Source: Saccharopolyspora shandongensis
Lineage (GTDB): Bacteria; Actinomycetota; Actinomycetes; Mycobacteriales; Pseudonocardiaceae
Reading direction: 5' to 3'
Length of the DNA stretch: 64,000 nt
NCBI RefSeq assembly: GCF_900106995.1
Contig: NZ_FNOK01000033.1
Location: 38,574-102,573 of the forward strand
The stretch's first letter is position 1, and the number at the start of each line of letters is the position of its first letter. The position numbers were made by a program, and so were the translations under genes. Below are positions 1 to 9,637 of this stretch, piece by piece. The notes below the pieces were generated by a model. The model ran no database searches. It was not told where the DNA came from and saw only the letters and a program-made list of their open reading frames with translations.

Positions 1-2
1 TG

Positions 3-872
3 AAGGTGTCGCGCGCCGAGTACGCGAACGTGCTGCTGCTGCCGGACTTTGAGCGGGAGAGCGCGGCGGCCGTCGAGGTGGCCACCGACTTCACCGAAGC
101 CCGCGAGCGCGCTACGCGCCGGGCCTGCGAGCTCTACGCGGCCAGCGCGGTCGACCGGCGCCGGTTGAGCGGTTCGGACGAGCCGCGCACCTGGGGCCTG
201 GACCTGATCACCGGGGCGGCGCGTTCGCTACCCGCCGCCGACGTCTTCCCCGCCCTGCGCGGGGTGCTGCCGCACGCGACGGACCTGCCCGGTCTCGCCT
301 CCGGCTCCACCTGGGCCGAGGCCGTCGGCCGCGGCCTGCTGGCGCTGGCCGACCGGATCACCGTCGCGGAGGTCGCCGAGTCGGTGCGCCCGGCCGTCGA
401 CCCCGCTGCCGCTCCGCGCACCGAGCGCGCGGAGCGCTACTGGAAGATGCTCGACATCGTCGGCGTCGAGGTCGCGATCCACGACATCACCGGCTCGCTC
501 GGCGTGCCGACCTTCGCGGCCTGCGTCGGAGCGGAAACCGTCGGCTGCGCTTCGGGATTCGACATCGGTCAGGCGATCGAAGAGGCGCTGGAGCAGGCGC
601 TGCGGCACCACCAGGCGCAGGCCGGCGAGTGGCCCGGCTACGCGACCGCCCGGACCGCGCACCTGCCCGAGCTGCCGCCGGAGCTGCGCGGCCCGCAGAC
701 GGCAATCGCCGCCGCAGAGCAGCCGGGCGGCTGGCCCGAGGTCCAGGAGCTCCTGCTGAGCCGCCTGGGCGGCGCCGGGCACCGGCCCGTCGCCGTGCCG
801 CTGGACCACGACCCGGTGCTGAACCGGGTGCTGCCCTACATCGTCAACGTCGTGCTCGGAGAAGAGAACTAG
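3..872 (+). CDS. YcaO-fold protein, degenerate, partial at left edge
   Basis: The reading frame is open to the left edge, so the start probably lies outside the window; a GTG at 6 is possible but has no visible ribosome site. The visible 288 residues follow the YcaO pattern: a segment reading GLASGSTWAEAVGRGLLALADR aligns with the usual GLAxGxTxxEAxxxGLxExxER stretch, and VEVAIHDITGSLGVPTFAA matches the later core strand. The usual ERD acid is absent, so the ATP site looks degenerate. The stop TAG shares one base with the GTG of the next gene, implying translational coupling. A non-catalytic partner of the downstream cyclodehydratase is inferred. Confidence 0.6.
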   Translation, partial: KVSRAEYANVLLLPDFERESAAAVEVATDFTEARERATRRACELYAASAVDRRRLSGSDEPRTWGLDLITGAARSLPAADVFPALRGVLPHATDLPGLASGSTWAEAVGRGLLALADRITVAEVAESVRPAVDPAAAPRTERAERYWKMLDIVGVEVAIHDITGSLGVPTFAACVGAETVGCASGFDIGQAIEEALEQALRHHQAQAGEWPGYATARTAHLPELPPELRGPQTAIAAAEQPGGWPEVQELLLSRLGGAGHRPVAVPLDHDPVLNRVLPYIVNVVLGEEN

Positions 873-2866
873 TGGCCGAAGACGTGCACAAGGCAACCGG
901 CGCGACCATCCGGGTCGGCATCGCGGGCGAGGGCGCGCTCCACGCGGCGACGTGGCGCGAGGTGTCCCGGCGGTACGCGGTGGTGGACGCCGAGACCGAA
1001 TCCGAAGTGGACATCGTGCTGCTCGTCGAGGACGGCTGGGACCGGCAGCGGCACCGGCGGTGGAGCGATCGGTCGCGTGCCGACGGGATTCCACTGCTGC
1101 CGGCCTACGTCACGCCCGGTGCGGCACTCATCGGCCCGTTTCTGTCCACTCTGGACGAAGGTTGTCTGGAGTGCGTGGAGCAGCGCCGCCTGCGCGCCCG
1201 CAACGACGGCACCGACTACGCCAAGGTCCTGGAAGCCCATCCCGAGCGGATGGCGTCGATCGGCGGGCAGTGGCTGACCGCGTTCGCCGTGGACCTGCTC
1301 AGCACGTTGATCGCGCGGGAGGTCGACCGGTTCGCCGCCGACCCGGCGACGCCGAGCACCCGCGGCGGGCTCATCCGCCTCTCCCTGGACGACCTGCGCA
1401 CCAGCACGCACGGCTGGCTGCCTGATCCGCTGTGCGACCGGTGCGGCCGGCTGCCGCTGGACACCCGGGAGGGCGCGGAGATCGAGCTGCAGCACCGGCC
1501 GAAGGCCTCCGTCGACGGCTACAGGGTCCGTTCCCTGGCGGGCGAGCACGACCGGCTGCGCGACGTCTACGTCGACTCCGAAGCCGGGTTGCTGCGCGCC
1601 GTCTACAAGGAAGGACGCAGCGTCTTCCCGAGTTCGAGCGCGCCGATGGGGCTGCGGGCCACCACCCGCACCGAGGTCGGCTACGGGCACCAGCTCGACT
1701 TCTCCGCCAGCCAGCTGACCGCCATCGCCGAGGGCATCGAGCGCTACGGCGGCATCGAGCCGGGCGGCAAGCGGACAGCGGTCCGTGCGAGCTATAACGA
1801 GCTGGGACCGGATGCGCTGGACCCCACCACGCTGGGCCTGCACACCGACGAGCTCTACAGCCGGCCGGGCTTCCCGTACCCGCGCTACCACCACGACCTG
1901 ACCTTCAACTGGGTGTGGGGCCACTCCTTCGCCCGGCAGCGGCCGATCCTGGTGCCGGAGAACTACGCCTACTACGGCACCGTCTACCGCAACACCCGGG
2001 ACCACCCGTTCGTCTACGAGATCTCCAACGGCTGCGCCCTGGGCGGCTGCCTGGAGGAGGCGATCCTGCACGGCATCCTGGAGGTCGCCGAGCGGGACGC
2101 GTTCCTGATGACCTGGTACGCCCAGCTCTCGGTGCCGAGGATCGATCCGCGATCCGCGCCGAACCCCGAGGTGCCGCTGATCATCGAGCACATCGAGAGC
2201 TTCTCCGGCTACTCGATCGAGGTCTTCAACATCACCATGGAGCAGGGCGTGCCGTGCTTCTGGGTGCTGGCGGTGGACCGCCGGGGCATGCCCGACATGC
2301 CCAAGGTGCTGTGCGCCTCCGGCTCGAACCTGAACCCGGAGAAGGCGCTGATCAGCGCGTTGATGGAGCTGGGGCCGCTGGTGAGCAGGCCGCCGGAGTT
2401 CCACCGGCAGAACCGGCCGCGGGTGGAGGAGATGCTCGCCGATCCCGACGCGGTGGTGTCGATGGAGGACCACGCCGCGCTCAACGGCGCGCCGGAGGTC
2501 TTCGACCGGTTCGACTTCCTGCTGAACGGGTCGCCGGTCCGGCAGACCTTCGCCGAGGCGTTCAAGGACTACTACCAGAAGCCGAAGAACGCGGACCTGC
2601 GCGACGACCTGTCGGAGACGCTGCAGCAGTACCTGCGCACCGGGCTGGACGTCGTCGTGGTCGACCAGACCACGCCGGAGCACCGGGCGGGCGACTTCGC
2701 CTGCGTCAAGGTGATCATCCCCGGCTGCCTGCCGATGACCTTCGGGCACCTGCGGCGCCGCGACCGGGGTTTCGAGCGTCTGCACCGGATTCCGCACGAG
2801 CTCGGCTACCGGGACCGGCCGCTGACCGATGCCGACATCAACCCGCACCCGCACCCCTTCCCGTGA
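872..2866 (+). CDS. Fused ThiF-like/YcaO azoline cyclodehydratase (TOMM biosynthesis)
   Basis: A 664-residue protein. Residues 1-230 are an E1/ThiF-like leader-binding region with a probable zinc tetrathiolate (C98, C101, C188, C191). Residues 230-664 are a YcaO domain with the ATP-site signatures AEGIERYGG and LEVAERDAF. It ends HPHPFP, giving the C-terminal PxPxP found in azoline-forming YcaO enzymes. In this family the enzyme uses ATP to cyclise Cys/Ser/Thr of a precursor peptide to thiazolines or oxazolines. The GTG start overlaps the preceding stop by one base. Placement beside SagB-like and LanB genes indicates a thiopeptide or goadsporin-like product. Confidence 0.9.
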   Translation: MAEDVHKATGATIRVGIAGEGALHAATWREVSRRYAVVDAETESEVDIVLLVEDGWDRQRHRRWSDRSRADGIPLLPAYVTPGAALIGPFLSTLDEGCLECVEQRRLRARNDGTDYAKVLEAHPERMASIGGQWLTAFAVDLLSTLIAREVDRFAADPATPSTRGGLIRLSLDDLRTSTHGWLPDPLCDRCGRLPLDTREGAEIELQHRPKASVDGYRVRSLAGEHDRLRDVYVDSEAGLLRAVYKEGRSVFPSSSAPMGLRATTRTEVGYGHQLDFSASQLTAIAEGIERYGGIEPGGKRTAVRASYNELGPDALDPTTLGLHTDELYSRPGFPYPRYHHDLTFNWVWGHSFARQRPILVPENYAYYGTVYRNTRDHPFVYEISNGCALGGCLEEAILHGILEVAERDAFLMTWYAQLSVPRIDPRSAPNPEVPLIIEHIESFSGYSIEVFNITMEQGVPCFWVLAVDRRGMPDMPKVLCASGSNLNPEKALISALMELGPLVSRPPEFHRQNRPRVEEMLADPDAVVSMEDHAALNGAPEVFDRFDFLLNGSPVRQTFAEAFKDYYQKPKNADLRDDLSETLQQYLRTGLDVVVVDQTTPEHRAGDFACVKVIIPGCLPMTFGHLRRRDRGFERLHRIPHELGYRDRPLTDADINPHPHPFP

Positions 2867-2885
2867 CGCGGGCGCTGGAGGTTCA

Positions 2886-4448
2886 ATGGGCAACTGGGAC
2901 CTGGACATCGGCGAGCACTACCTGCGCCGCACGGTGCACGAGGCCGAGGAACTCTTCGCGCAGGTGCTCGGCGAGGAGCCGATCGGCGCCGATCCGCTGC
3001 CGTTCAAGATCTACCGGGACGTGCCGCGGCATCGGCTGCCCGGCGCGCTGCCGCTGGAGATCGGCGATGCGCGCAGCGCCTTCGCCGACTTCGCCGCGCC
3101 CGAGCCGGCTCGGCGCGAGCCGGAGCAGCTGCTGTCGGCATTGCTGTACTACGGCTACGGATTCTCCCGCTGGGACGAGGGGCCGGGAGCGGTCTGGCCG
3201 TACCACCGGATGGTGCCGTCGGCCCGGTGCTACTTCCCGACCGAGCTCTACCTGTGGATGCCCCGCACCGGCGAGGTCCCGGCGGGGATCTACCACTACG
3301 ACACCCTGCACCACTCCCTGGCGCTGATCCGGGAAGGCGACTTCCGCGTGGAGCTGGGCCGGTTGCTGGGCGCGGACGTCGACGACGTGCACAGCGTGCT
3401 GCTGCTGTCGTCGCTGTTCTGGAAGAACGCCTTCAAGTACCGGGGTTACTCCTACCGCCTGTGCGCCCAGGAAGCGGGCATGGTGGCCGGGAACCTGCTG
3501 ATGGTCGCCGGCGCGCTGGGGCTGCGCGGCGAGGTGGGCTTCCAGTTCGCCGACCGCCGCGCCGGACGGCTGCTCGGCCTGGTGGATTCCGAGGAGCACC
3601 TGTTCGCGGCGCTGCCGCTGCGCCGGGACGGATCGGTCGCCGAACCGGCGCCGGACGTTGCGGTCCCGCCGGTTTCGCACCGCTACGTCCGGCCCGAGGG
3701 GGACGTGCACCCGCACGATGCGCTGTTCACCTCGATCGCCGAGAACTCCCTGCTGGACGACGTGGATGAGGGCGCCCGCCAGCTCCCGGTGTCTCGCCGC
3801 TGCGACAGCGGCGAGACACCGACGCTGCCGATGCCGCCCGCGCGGCGCGAACCGATCGGCCTCGGCGCGACGTTGCGGGCACGCAACTCCGGCAACGTGC
3901 TGTTCAACCCGATCGCCAAGACGCTGCCGCTGGCCGATCTCTGGGAGATCGTGCGGTACGCGACCGATCCGTACCGCAGCGATCTGCGCGACGGGGTCGC
4001 CGAGCCGGGGGTGAGCCTGCACGTCGTGGCGCTGGACGTGGCCGGCCTGGCGAAAGGCGTCTACCGGTTCTGCCGGGAGCACGCCGGCCTGCACCTGGTC
4101 GCCGAAGGCGACTTCTCCCGGCCGCTGCAGGGCACCCTGCCGGTGCCGAACCTGAACCTGTGCGCGTCCAACGCGGTCCTGTACCTGGCCGCGGACCACG
4201 CCGAGGCCAGCCGCACCTTCGGCAACCGCGCCTACCGGCTGATCAACCTCGAAGCCGGGATCGTCGCGCAGCGGCTCTGCGTGCTCAGCGCCGCGCACGG
4301 CCTGGCCGCTCGTGTCCACAATGGATATGACGCGGCCGGTGTCGAGTCGATCCTGCGGCTGGACGAGGCGAAGCTGACCCCGTTCTTCCAGATCGCGATC
4401 GCGCACAACCGGCCGGGGGTCCAGCACGGGCTCCCGGTCGTCTTCTGA
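2886..4448 (+). CDS. Double-domain SagB-type FMN dehydrogenase (first copy)
   Basis: A 520-residue nitroreductase-fold protein with two SagB-like halves, about 75-235 and 290-515. The first half has the typical FPTELYLW and GIYHYD strands and a NAFKY segment (K184-Y185) where McbC-type enzymes carry their Lys-Tyr pair. The second half ends with the INLEAGIVAQRL helix. SagB/McbC enzymes oxidise azolines to azoles with FMN. The start is an ATG preceded by GGAGG at good spacing, 19 bases after the cyclodehydratase stop. The arrangement is shared with the gene at 8065, so the two are probably paralogues. Confidence 0.85.
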   Translation: MGNWDLDIGEHYLRRTVHEAEELFAQVLGEEPIGADPLPFKIYRDVPRHRLPGALPLEIGDARSAFADFAAPEPARREPEQLLSALLYYGYGFSRWDEGPGAVWPYHRMVPSARCYFPTELYLWMPRTGEVPAGIYHYDTLHHSLALIREGDFRVELGRLLGADVDDVHSVLLLSSLFWKNAFKYRGYSYRLCAQEAGMVAGNLLMVAGALGLRGEVGFQFADRRAGRLLGLVDSEEHLFAALPLRRDGSVAEPAPDVAVPPVSHRYVRPEGDVHPHDALFTSIAENSLLDDVDEGARQLPVSRRCDSGETPTLPMPPARREPIGLGATLRARNSGNVLFNPIAKTLPLADLWEIVRYATDPYRSDLRDGVAEPGVSLHVVALDVAGLAKGVYRFCREHAGLHLVAEGDFSRPLQGTLPVPNLNLCASNAVLYLAADHAEASRTFGNRAYRLINLEAGIVAQRLCVLSAAHGLAARVHNGYDAAGVESILRLDEAKLTPFFQIAIAHNRPGVQHGLPVVF

Positions 4449-4464
4449 GGTGGGACGGGAGCCG

Positions 4465-7089
4465 ATGACATACCGCGTCGAACCGGCCTTCGCGGTGCGC
4501 GTGGCCGGAATGCCGCTGGCCTTCCTCCGGCGGCTGCGCACCGAGCGCACCGCCGAACTCGTCGAGCAGATCCTCGATGCGGATCAATGGCTTTCAGAGC
4601 ACGGCGACGCGCTCTCCGATGCGCTGCACGACGTCGTCGGTCGCACCACCGACACCGGCCTGCGGAGGCGGCTCATCAACCTGCGCCGCGACGTGTTCCA
4701 AGGCAGGCAGCCCCGATCCGGCGTCGACGACGAACTGCTGACCCAGCTGCCCGCGGAGCTGGCCGAGGCGCTCACCGACTGGCAGCGCCGCGTCCACGAG
4801 CGCGGTGCGCTGATCGTCGCCGCCGAGGCGGAACTGCCCGCGGAAGTGGCGCGGCAGCGGCACGCCGTGCACGAGCTGGCCGCCGACCCGGCCTTCCAGC
4901 GCGGCCTGGTGCTGGCCAGCCGGGATCTCTACCTCAGCCTCCGCAAGGCGTCGCCGGACCAGCCGGATCGCAAGCTGGAGCGCAAGCTCGCCAAGTACCT
5001 CTCGCGCACCGCGGCCAAGACCAGCCCGTACAGCACGTTCACCGGCTTCGCGGAGGGCCGGTGGACCGACGATGGCCCGCAGCTGCACTACGCGGGCGGC
5101 TCGCGCCGCAGCGTCGTCGAACTGAACGCCTTCACCCAGCAGCAGATCCCGCGTGCGCTGGCGGGCTGGCCGGAGATCCGGCCGCACCTACCGCTGGCGG
5201 TCAACACCAGCGTGGTCGAGGACGGCAAAGTGCTGCGGTTCCTCGGGCACAAGGACGGCGAAGCCGTGCTGGAACTGGCGAACACCCCGACGCTGCAACG
5301 CTTCCTGCGGGAGATCCGACACGGCGCCGACCGGACCTACCGCGGCGTGGTGGGTGCGCTGGCCGGGATGGACCGGGAGGATCGCAGCGCGCAGATCGCG
5401 GGATTCCTCGACCAGCTCATCGACATCGGCCTGGTCGAGATCGGTTTTGGCATACCGGACAACGAGACCGACCACCTCGGCAGGCTCGCCGCGGAGCTGG
5501 CGGGCTTCCCCGGCGACCGCGTCGCCGACGTCCGGGCCACACTGCTGGCGCTGCGCGACGATCTGGAGACCTACGGGCGGCTCGACGCTCCCGAGAGCCG
5601 GTTCGAGCAGACCGCCGTGGTCACCGACCGGCTCCGGCAGGTCTACGCCCGGCTCGGCTGGGACGACTCGGGCGCGGAGTTCCCGAAGCAGGTGTTCTAC
5701 GAGGACGTGCTGATCACCGGCGGCGCGGTGACCGGCCGGCTGGAATCCTGGCGCGGGCTGTTCGACCAGCTCGAACTCGTGCGGCGGATGGCCGGGCTGT
5801 ACGACCGGTTCCTGCCCGGCCGCATCGCCGCCGAGGCGTTCTTCGCCGACCGCTACGGCGCCGGCGCCCAGATCCCGTTCCTGGACTTCTACCGAGACTT
5901 CGGCCGGGCGGCGGGCAATCCGGCGGACACCGGCAGCCGGGTCAGCGGGGCGGACCTGGCGACCTGCTACGAGCGGGCGTTCCCGGTCCCGCAGATCGGC
6001 CTGGAGCGGCTGGATCGGCTGGCCGCCCTGCAGCAGCGGTTGGTCGCCGCGGTGGCCGAAGCGCCGGTCGACGATGCCGGGGTGCGGCACCTGTCGTCGC
6101 GAGCCATCGGCGAATTCCTCGACCAGTTACCGGATTTCGTGTCGCCGATCGAATCGGTCGCCTGCTACCTGCAGCCGATCGCCGGTGACCGGCCGCGCGC
6201 CGTGCTGAACGAGCTGATGACGGGATCCGGCCGCAGCCGGGCCCGCCTGCTTCGGCTCGGGCGGCGCACCGGCGGCGAGGCCTTCGCACCGCCCGAGGCC
6301 GCCACCGCGCCCCGGCGGTACGCCGAGATCACTGGGACCGTCGGCTCGAACCTCAACCTCAAGCACCCGCTGACCCACTTCGAGATCAGCTACCCGGCGA
6401 GCACCAGCGACCGGCCACCGGACCGGCGGCTGGCGCTCAGCGACCTCCTGGTCGTGCACGACCCCGGTGCCGGGGTGTTGCGGCTGGTCTCGAAGGGCCA
6501 CGGCGTGGAGATCATGCCCGTGCACCTGGGCGTGATGGTCGAGTTCCTGCTGCCACCCGCGTACCGGTTCCTCATCCAGATGTTCGGCCAGGCCGTGCCG
6601 CGCTTCGAGTTCATCAAGCAGCTGTCCACCGCCGCCCCCGCGGACGAGGTGGACGGCGTCCGCCGGTATCCGCGCCTGGCGCTGGGTGACCTGGTGCTCA
6701 ACCGCGCGGCGTGGGTGGTGCCCAGCGGGCTGCTGCCCAGGCGCGCCGCCGGCGGCTCGGCGCTGGAGCACCTGATCGAGGTGAACCGCTGGCGGCGCCG
6801 CCACGGGATCCCGCAGCAGTGCTTCGTCCGCGCCGTCGCCGGGCACGGCAACGCCTCGCAGCGGTCCCGTGTGGACGGTCTGTTCGACAAGACGCGCAAG
6901 CCCGTTTACCTGGACTTCGGCAGCGAACTGTTCGGCCACGTCTTCGAGGAGGTCGCCGCGAGCACCGACCAGCTGCTGGTCTTCGAGGAGATGCTGCCGG
7001 GACCGCAGGACCTGGTACCCGGCGAGGAGGACGGCGCTCGCGCCACGGAGCTGGTGGTCGAGCTGACGCAGGCAGGACGCGATGACTGA
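4465..7089 (+). CDS. Lantibiotic-dehydratase N-terminal (glutamylation) protein, stand-alone LanB
   Basis: An 874-residue protein with the Lant_dehydr_N signature, for example a KASPDQPDRKLERKLAKYLSR region followed by TSPYSTFTGF. In the family this domain transfers glutamate from Glu-tRNA to Ser/Thr of the core peptide ahead of elimination. The elimination domain is absent here and is encoded separately, as in thiopeptide and goadsporin clusters. ATG 4465 is chosen because a GGGAG precedes it; an in-frame GTG at 4450 is the alternative. The end overlaps the next gene by 8 bases. Confidence 0.88.
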   Translation: MTYRVEPAFAVRVAGMPLAFLRRLRTERTAELVEQILDADQWLSEHGDALSDALHDVVGRTTDTGLRRRLINLRRDVFQGRQPRSGVDDELLTQLPAELAEALTDWQRRVHERGALIVAAEAELPAEVARQRHAVHELAADPAFQRGLVLASRDLYLSLRKASPDQPDRKLERKLAKYLSRTAAKTSPYSTFTGFAEGRWTDDGPQLHYAGGSRRSVVELNAFTQQQIPRALAGWPEIRPHLPLAVNTSVVEDGKVLRFLGHKDGEAVLELANTPTLQRFLREIRHGADRTYRGVVGALAGMDREDRSAQIAGFLDQLIDIGLVEIGFGIPDNETDHLGRLAAELAGFPGDRVADVRATLLALRDDLETYGRLDAPESRFEQTAVVTDRLRQVYARLGWDDSGAEFPKQVFYEDVLITGGAVTGRLESWRGLFDQLELVRRMAGLYDRFLPGRIAAEAFFADRYGAGAQIPFLDFYRDFGRAAGNPADTGSRVSGADLATCYERAFPVPQIGLERLDRLAALQQRLVAAVAEAPVDDAGVRHLSSRAIGEFLDQLPDFVSPIESVACYLQPIAGDRPRAVLNELMTGSGRSRARLLRLGRRTGGEAFAPPEAATAPRRYAEITGTVGSNLNLKHPLTHFEISYPASTSDRPPDRRLALSDLLVVHDPGAGVLRLVSKGHGVEIMPVHLGVMVEFLLPPAYRFLIQMFGQAVPRFEFIKQLSTAAPADEVDGVRRYPRLALGDLVLNRAAWVVPSGLLPRRAAGGSALEHLIEVNRWRRRHGIPQQCFVRAVAGHGNASQRSRVDGLFDKTRKPVYLDFGSELFGHVFEEVAASTDQLLVFEEMLPGPQDLVPGEEDGARATELVVELTQAGRDD

Positions 7090-8068
7090 AGCGCAGTGGA
7101 TCAGCGTGCACATCCACTACCACGATCCGCTGGAGGCGGTCGTCACCGGCGCGGTCCGGCCGCTGGTGGCGGAGCTGGGCGGCGGACTCGACGGGCACTT
7201 CTTCGTGCGGCACTGGCAGGCGGGCCCGCACCTGCGGCTCCGGGTGAAACCTCGTTCGCCCGGCGACGCCGACAAGGTCCTCGAACTCCTCGACCGGCGG
7301 GTGGGGGAGTTCCTCCGCGACCGCCCGTCCCGCGCGACCGTCACCGAGCAGGACTACCGCGAGGTGGCCGATCCGCTGGTGGGGATCGAGCGGGGCCAGC
7401 ACGAGGCCGAACCGCTGCAACCGAACAACACCGTGCGGCACGTGCCCTACGAACCGGAATACGCGCGCTACGGCGGCACTCCCGAGGCCATGGGCGTCGT
7501 CGAACGGCACTTCGCCGAGTCCAGCGAGCTGGTGGCCGACCTGCTGGCGCAGGGCCCGACCGGCGATCAGCGCACCGGGCAGGCGCTGGCGATGATGCTG
7601 GTCTGCGCGATGACCGCGGCAGGCGGCTCCGACGGCCTGGCCGACTACCTCGGCACCGGTCACCGCGACTGGGGGCGACGGCTGGTGTTCGGCGATCCGG
7701 ACGCCGCCGAGACCCACTTCGAGGCGAAGTACCAGCGGCAGCGGGATCGGCTGCTCGGCGTCGTCGAAGGGCTGGTCCGGGCGGTCGACTCCGGCGCCAC
7801 CGAGCGCGCTGGAGCCGCGGTGGCGCGGTGGGCCGGCGCGACCACGACCCTGCGTGACGAGTTGCGGCTGCTCCGGGAGGGCGGCCGGTTCGAGGTGCAG
7901 GACGTGCTGATGCCGCCGCAGCGGCACCGCGAGGCCGAACTCGCCAGCGTGCTGCTGTTCTGCTCGCACATGAACAACAACCGGCTGGGCATCTCGCTCC
8001 CGGAGGAGTCCTACCTGATGTACCTGCTGTGGCGGGCGGTTTCCGAGATCACCGGGAGTGCGAGTTGA
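7082..8068 (+). CDS. Thiopeptide-type bacteriocin biosynthesis (SpaB_C-like) protein
   Basis: A 328-residue protein opening WISVHIHYHDP and carrying FFVRHWQAGPHLRLRVK, the hallmark of the SpaB C-terminal/thiopeptide family. Members either eliminate glutamate from glutamylated Ser/Thr or catalyse the [4+2] ring closure of thiopeptides. As the only such gene seen here beside a LanB lacking this domain, elimination is the likelier role; a second copy to the left would be needed for pyridine formation. The ATG lies inside the LanB gene (8-base overlap) and the stop overlaps the next TTG start, so translation is coupled. Confidence 0.82.
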   Translation: MTEAQWISVHIHYHDPLEAVVTGAVRPLVAELGGGLDGHFFVRHWQAGPHLRLRVKPRSPGDADKVLELLDRRVGEFLRDRPSRATVTEQDYREVADPLVGIERGQHEAEPLQPNNTVRHVPYEPEYARYGGTPEAMGVVERHFAESSELVADLLAQGPTGDQRTGQALAMMLVCAMTAAGGSDGLADYLGTGHRDWGRRLVFGDPDAAETHFEAKYQRQRDRLLGVVEGLVRAVDSGATERAGAAVARWAGATTTLRDELRLLREGGRFEVQDVLMPPQRHREAELASVLLFCSHMNNNRLGISLPEESYLMYLLWRAVSEITGSAS

Positions 8069-9615
8069 ACACCGAGCAGTCGGCCGCGAGCGCCCGCAAG
8101 TACCTGGCACTGGCCGAGGGCATGCCGATTCCCGAGGAGATCGACTGGGGCGATTCGCCGACCCAGTTCAAGGTCTACCGGGACAAGCCGCGGATTCCGC
8201 TGGGCTACCGGACGACGCCGACCGCCGAGGCATCGCCCACCGATCGGCTCGGGCAACTCCTGCTGGACTGCTACGGGGTGACCCGCTACCGGTGGACGAC
8301 GGCCGACGCGCTGCGCCGGTTGATCGGCACCCGGGGAGCGGAGCCCGGCGGCGGCGCGAAGCTCGCCAGGAACGCGTTGCGGCCGGTGCCGTCCGGCGGT
8401 TCGCGGTTCCCCGCCGAGCTGTACGTGGTGGCCGGCCCCGGCAGCGGCGCTCCGCCCGGCGTTTACCACTACGACGCCGCGCACCACTCGCTGGTGACGT
8501 TGCGGGACGGCGACTGGACGCCCGAACTGGCCGCCGGGCTGGGCGGCGAGCGTTCGGAGCTGACGCTGCTGACGACCGCGTTCTTCTGGAAGAACGCGTT
8601 CAAGTACGGCGACGTGACGTACCGGCTGTGCGGCCTGGACATCGGTGTCCTCATCGGACAGATCCTCGCCGTGGCCGCGCGCGAGCAGACCGAGGCGAGG
8701 GTGCGGTACCAGTTCGCCGACGACACCCTGGACGGCCTGCTGCGGCTCGACCCGATGCGGGAAAGCGTCTACGCCGCAATAGCTCTCGGCCCCGTCGAAC
8801 GCACCTCGGGCGGATCGCGCCCCGTCACGGGCGCGGAGCGCCCGCGGACCGGCTCGGGTTCGGTGGCGGAGCGGGACTGGTCGATCGCGACATTGCCGCT
8901 GCAAGCCGAGGTGCACCAGGCGTCCAGGCGCGCCGCGTCGCCGCCGGAGGCAGGCGCCAAACCGGAGATCAGTGCCTCGGGCGTGCCCGGCGGGGGAACG
9001 GTGGCACTGCCCGGCCGCCGGGTCGACCCGCTCGGCGGGTTGCGGGCCCGGCGTTCCTCGATGGGCTACTTCACCCCGTCCGACCTGGGCCAGGACGCGC
9101 TGGCGGCGCTGCTCGCGGCGGCGGCAGAGGGCTACCGGAACGATCTCGACGGGCCGTCACCCGCGGTCCGGCACACCGCACTCCTCTGCGCGGTGAACCG
9201 GGTTTCCGGCCTGGAGCCCGGCGTCTACCGCTACCGGCCGGAGCGCGCTGACCTGGAGCTCGTGCGCGCCGCGCCCGGAATCGGCGGCGAACTCCAGGAG
9301 GCGCTGCTGATCAAGCTCTTCAACCTCACCCACACGAACCTGTGCATCTACCCGGTGGGCGAGTACGAGAGCGGCTTCCGCGCGCACGGCGACCGCTGGT
9401 ACCGGATGCAGAACATGGAAGCCGGAATCCTGACGCAGCGGCTCTACCTGGCCGCGGCGGCGCTCGGGCTGCGCTGCCACGCCAGCCTCGGCTACCACGT
9501 GCCGCAGACCAACCGCCTGCTCGGAATCGACGGAACGGGCCTCACCAGCCTGCTCCAGGTGATGATCGGCTCCGGCCGCGCACCAGGAGACTTCTACGAG
9601 GCGGGCTGGCATTAA
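8065..9615 (+). CDS. Double-domain SagB-type FMN dehydrogenase (second copy)
   Basis: A 516-residue paralogue of the gene at 2886: the same opening (FKVYRDKPRIPLG against FKIYRDVPRHRLP), the same FPAELYVV and GVYHYD strands, and NAFKY with K180-Y181. A proline/glycine-rich linker joins the halves. The second half contains RRSSMGYF and MQNMEAGILTQRLYLAA, typical of SagB C-termini. The TTG start overlaps the previous stop as TTGA and has GGGAG upstream; no ATG lies near the overlap. Two azoline oxidases in one operon suggest different ring positions or ring types, or one non-catalytic copy. Confidence 0.83.
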   Translation: MNTEQSAASARKYLALAEGMPIPEEIDWGDSPTQFKVYRDKPRIPLGYRTTPTAEASPTDRLGQLLLDCYGVTRYRWTTADALRRLIGTRGAEPGGGAKLARNALRPVPSGGSRFPAELYVVAGPGSGAPPGVYHYDAAHHSLVTLRDGDWTPELAAGLGGERSELTLLTTAFFWKNAFKYGDVTYRLCGLDIGVLIGQILAVAAREQTEARVRYQFADDTLDGLLRLDPMRESVYAAIALGPVERTSGGSRPVTGAERPRTGSGSVAERDWSIATLPLQAEVHQASRRAASPPEAGAKPEISASGVPGGGTVALPGRRVDPLGGLRARRSSMGYFTPSDLGQDALAALLAAAAEGYRNDLDGPSPAVRHTALLCAVNRVSGLEPGVYRYRPERADLELVRAAPGIGGELQEALLIKLFNLTHTNLCIYPVGEYESGFRAHGDRWYRMQNMEAGILTQRLYLAAAALGLRCHASLGYHVPQTNRLLGIDGTGLTSLLQVMIGSGRAPGDFYEAGWH

Positions 9616-9637
9616 GACTGTTTACCGGGCCCGTTTT

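Noticed and set aside
629..871. N-terminal extension of the cyclodehydratase frame
   Set aside because: The frame is open to 629, but that part overlaps the YcaO-like gene, is arginine/proline-rich shadow sequence, and the GTG at 872 overlaps the upstream stop in a normal coupled arrangement.
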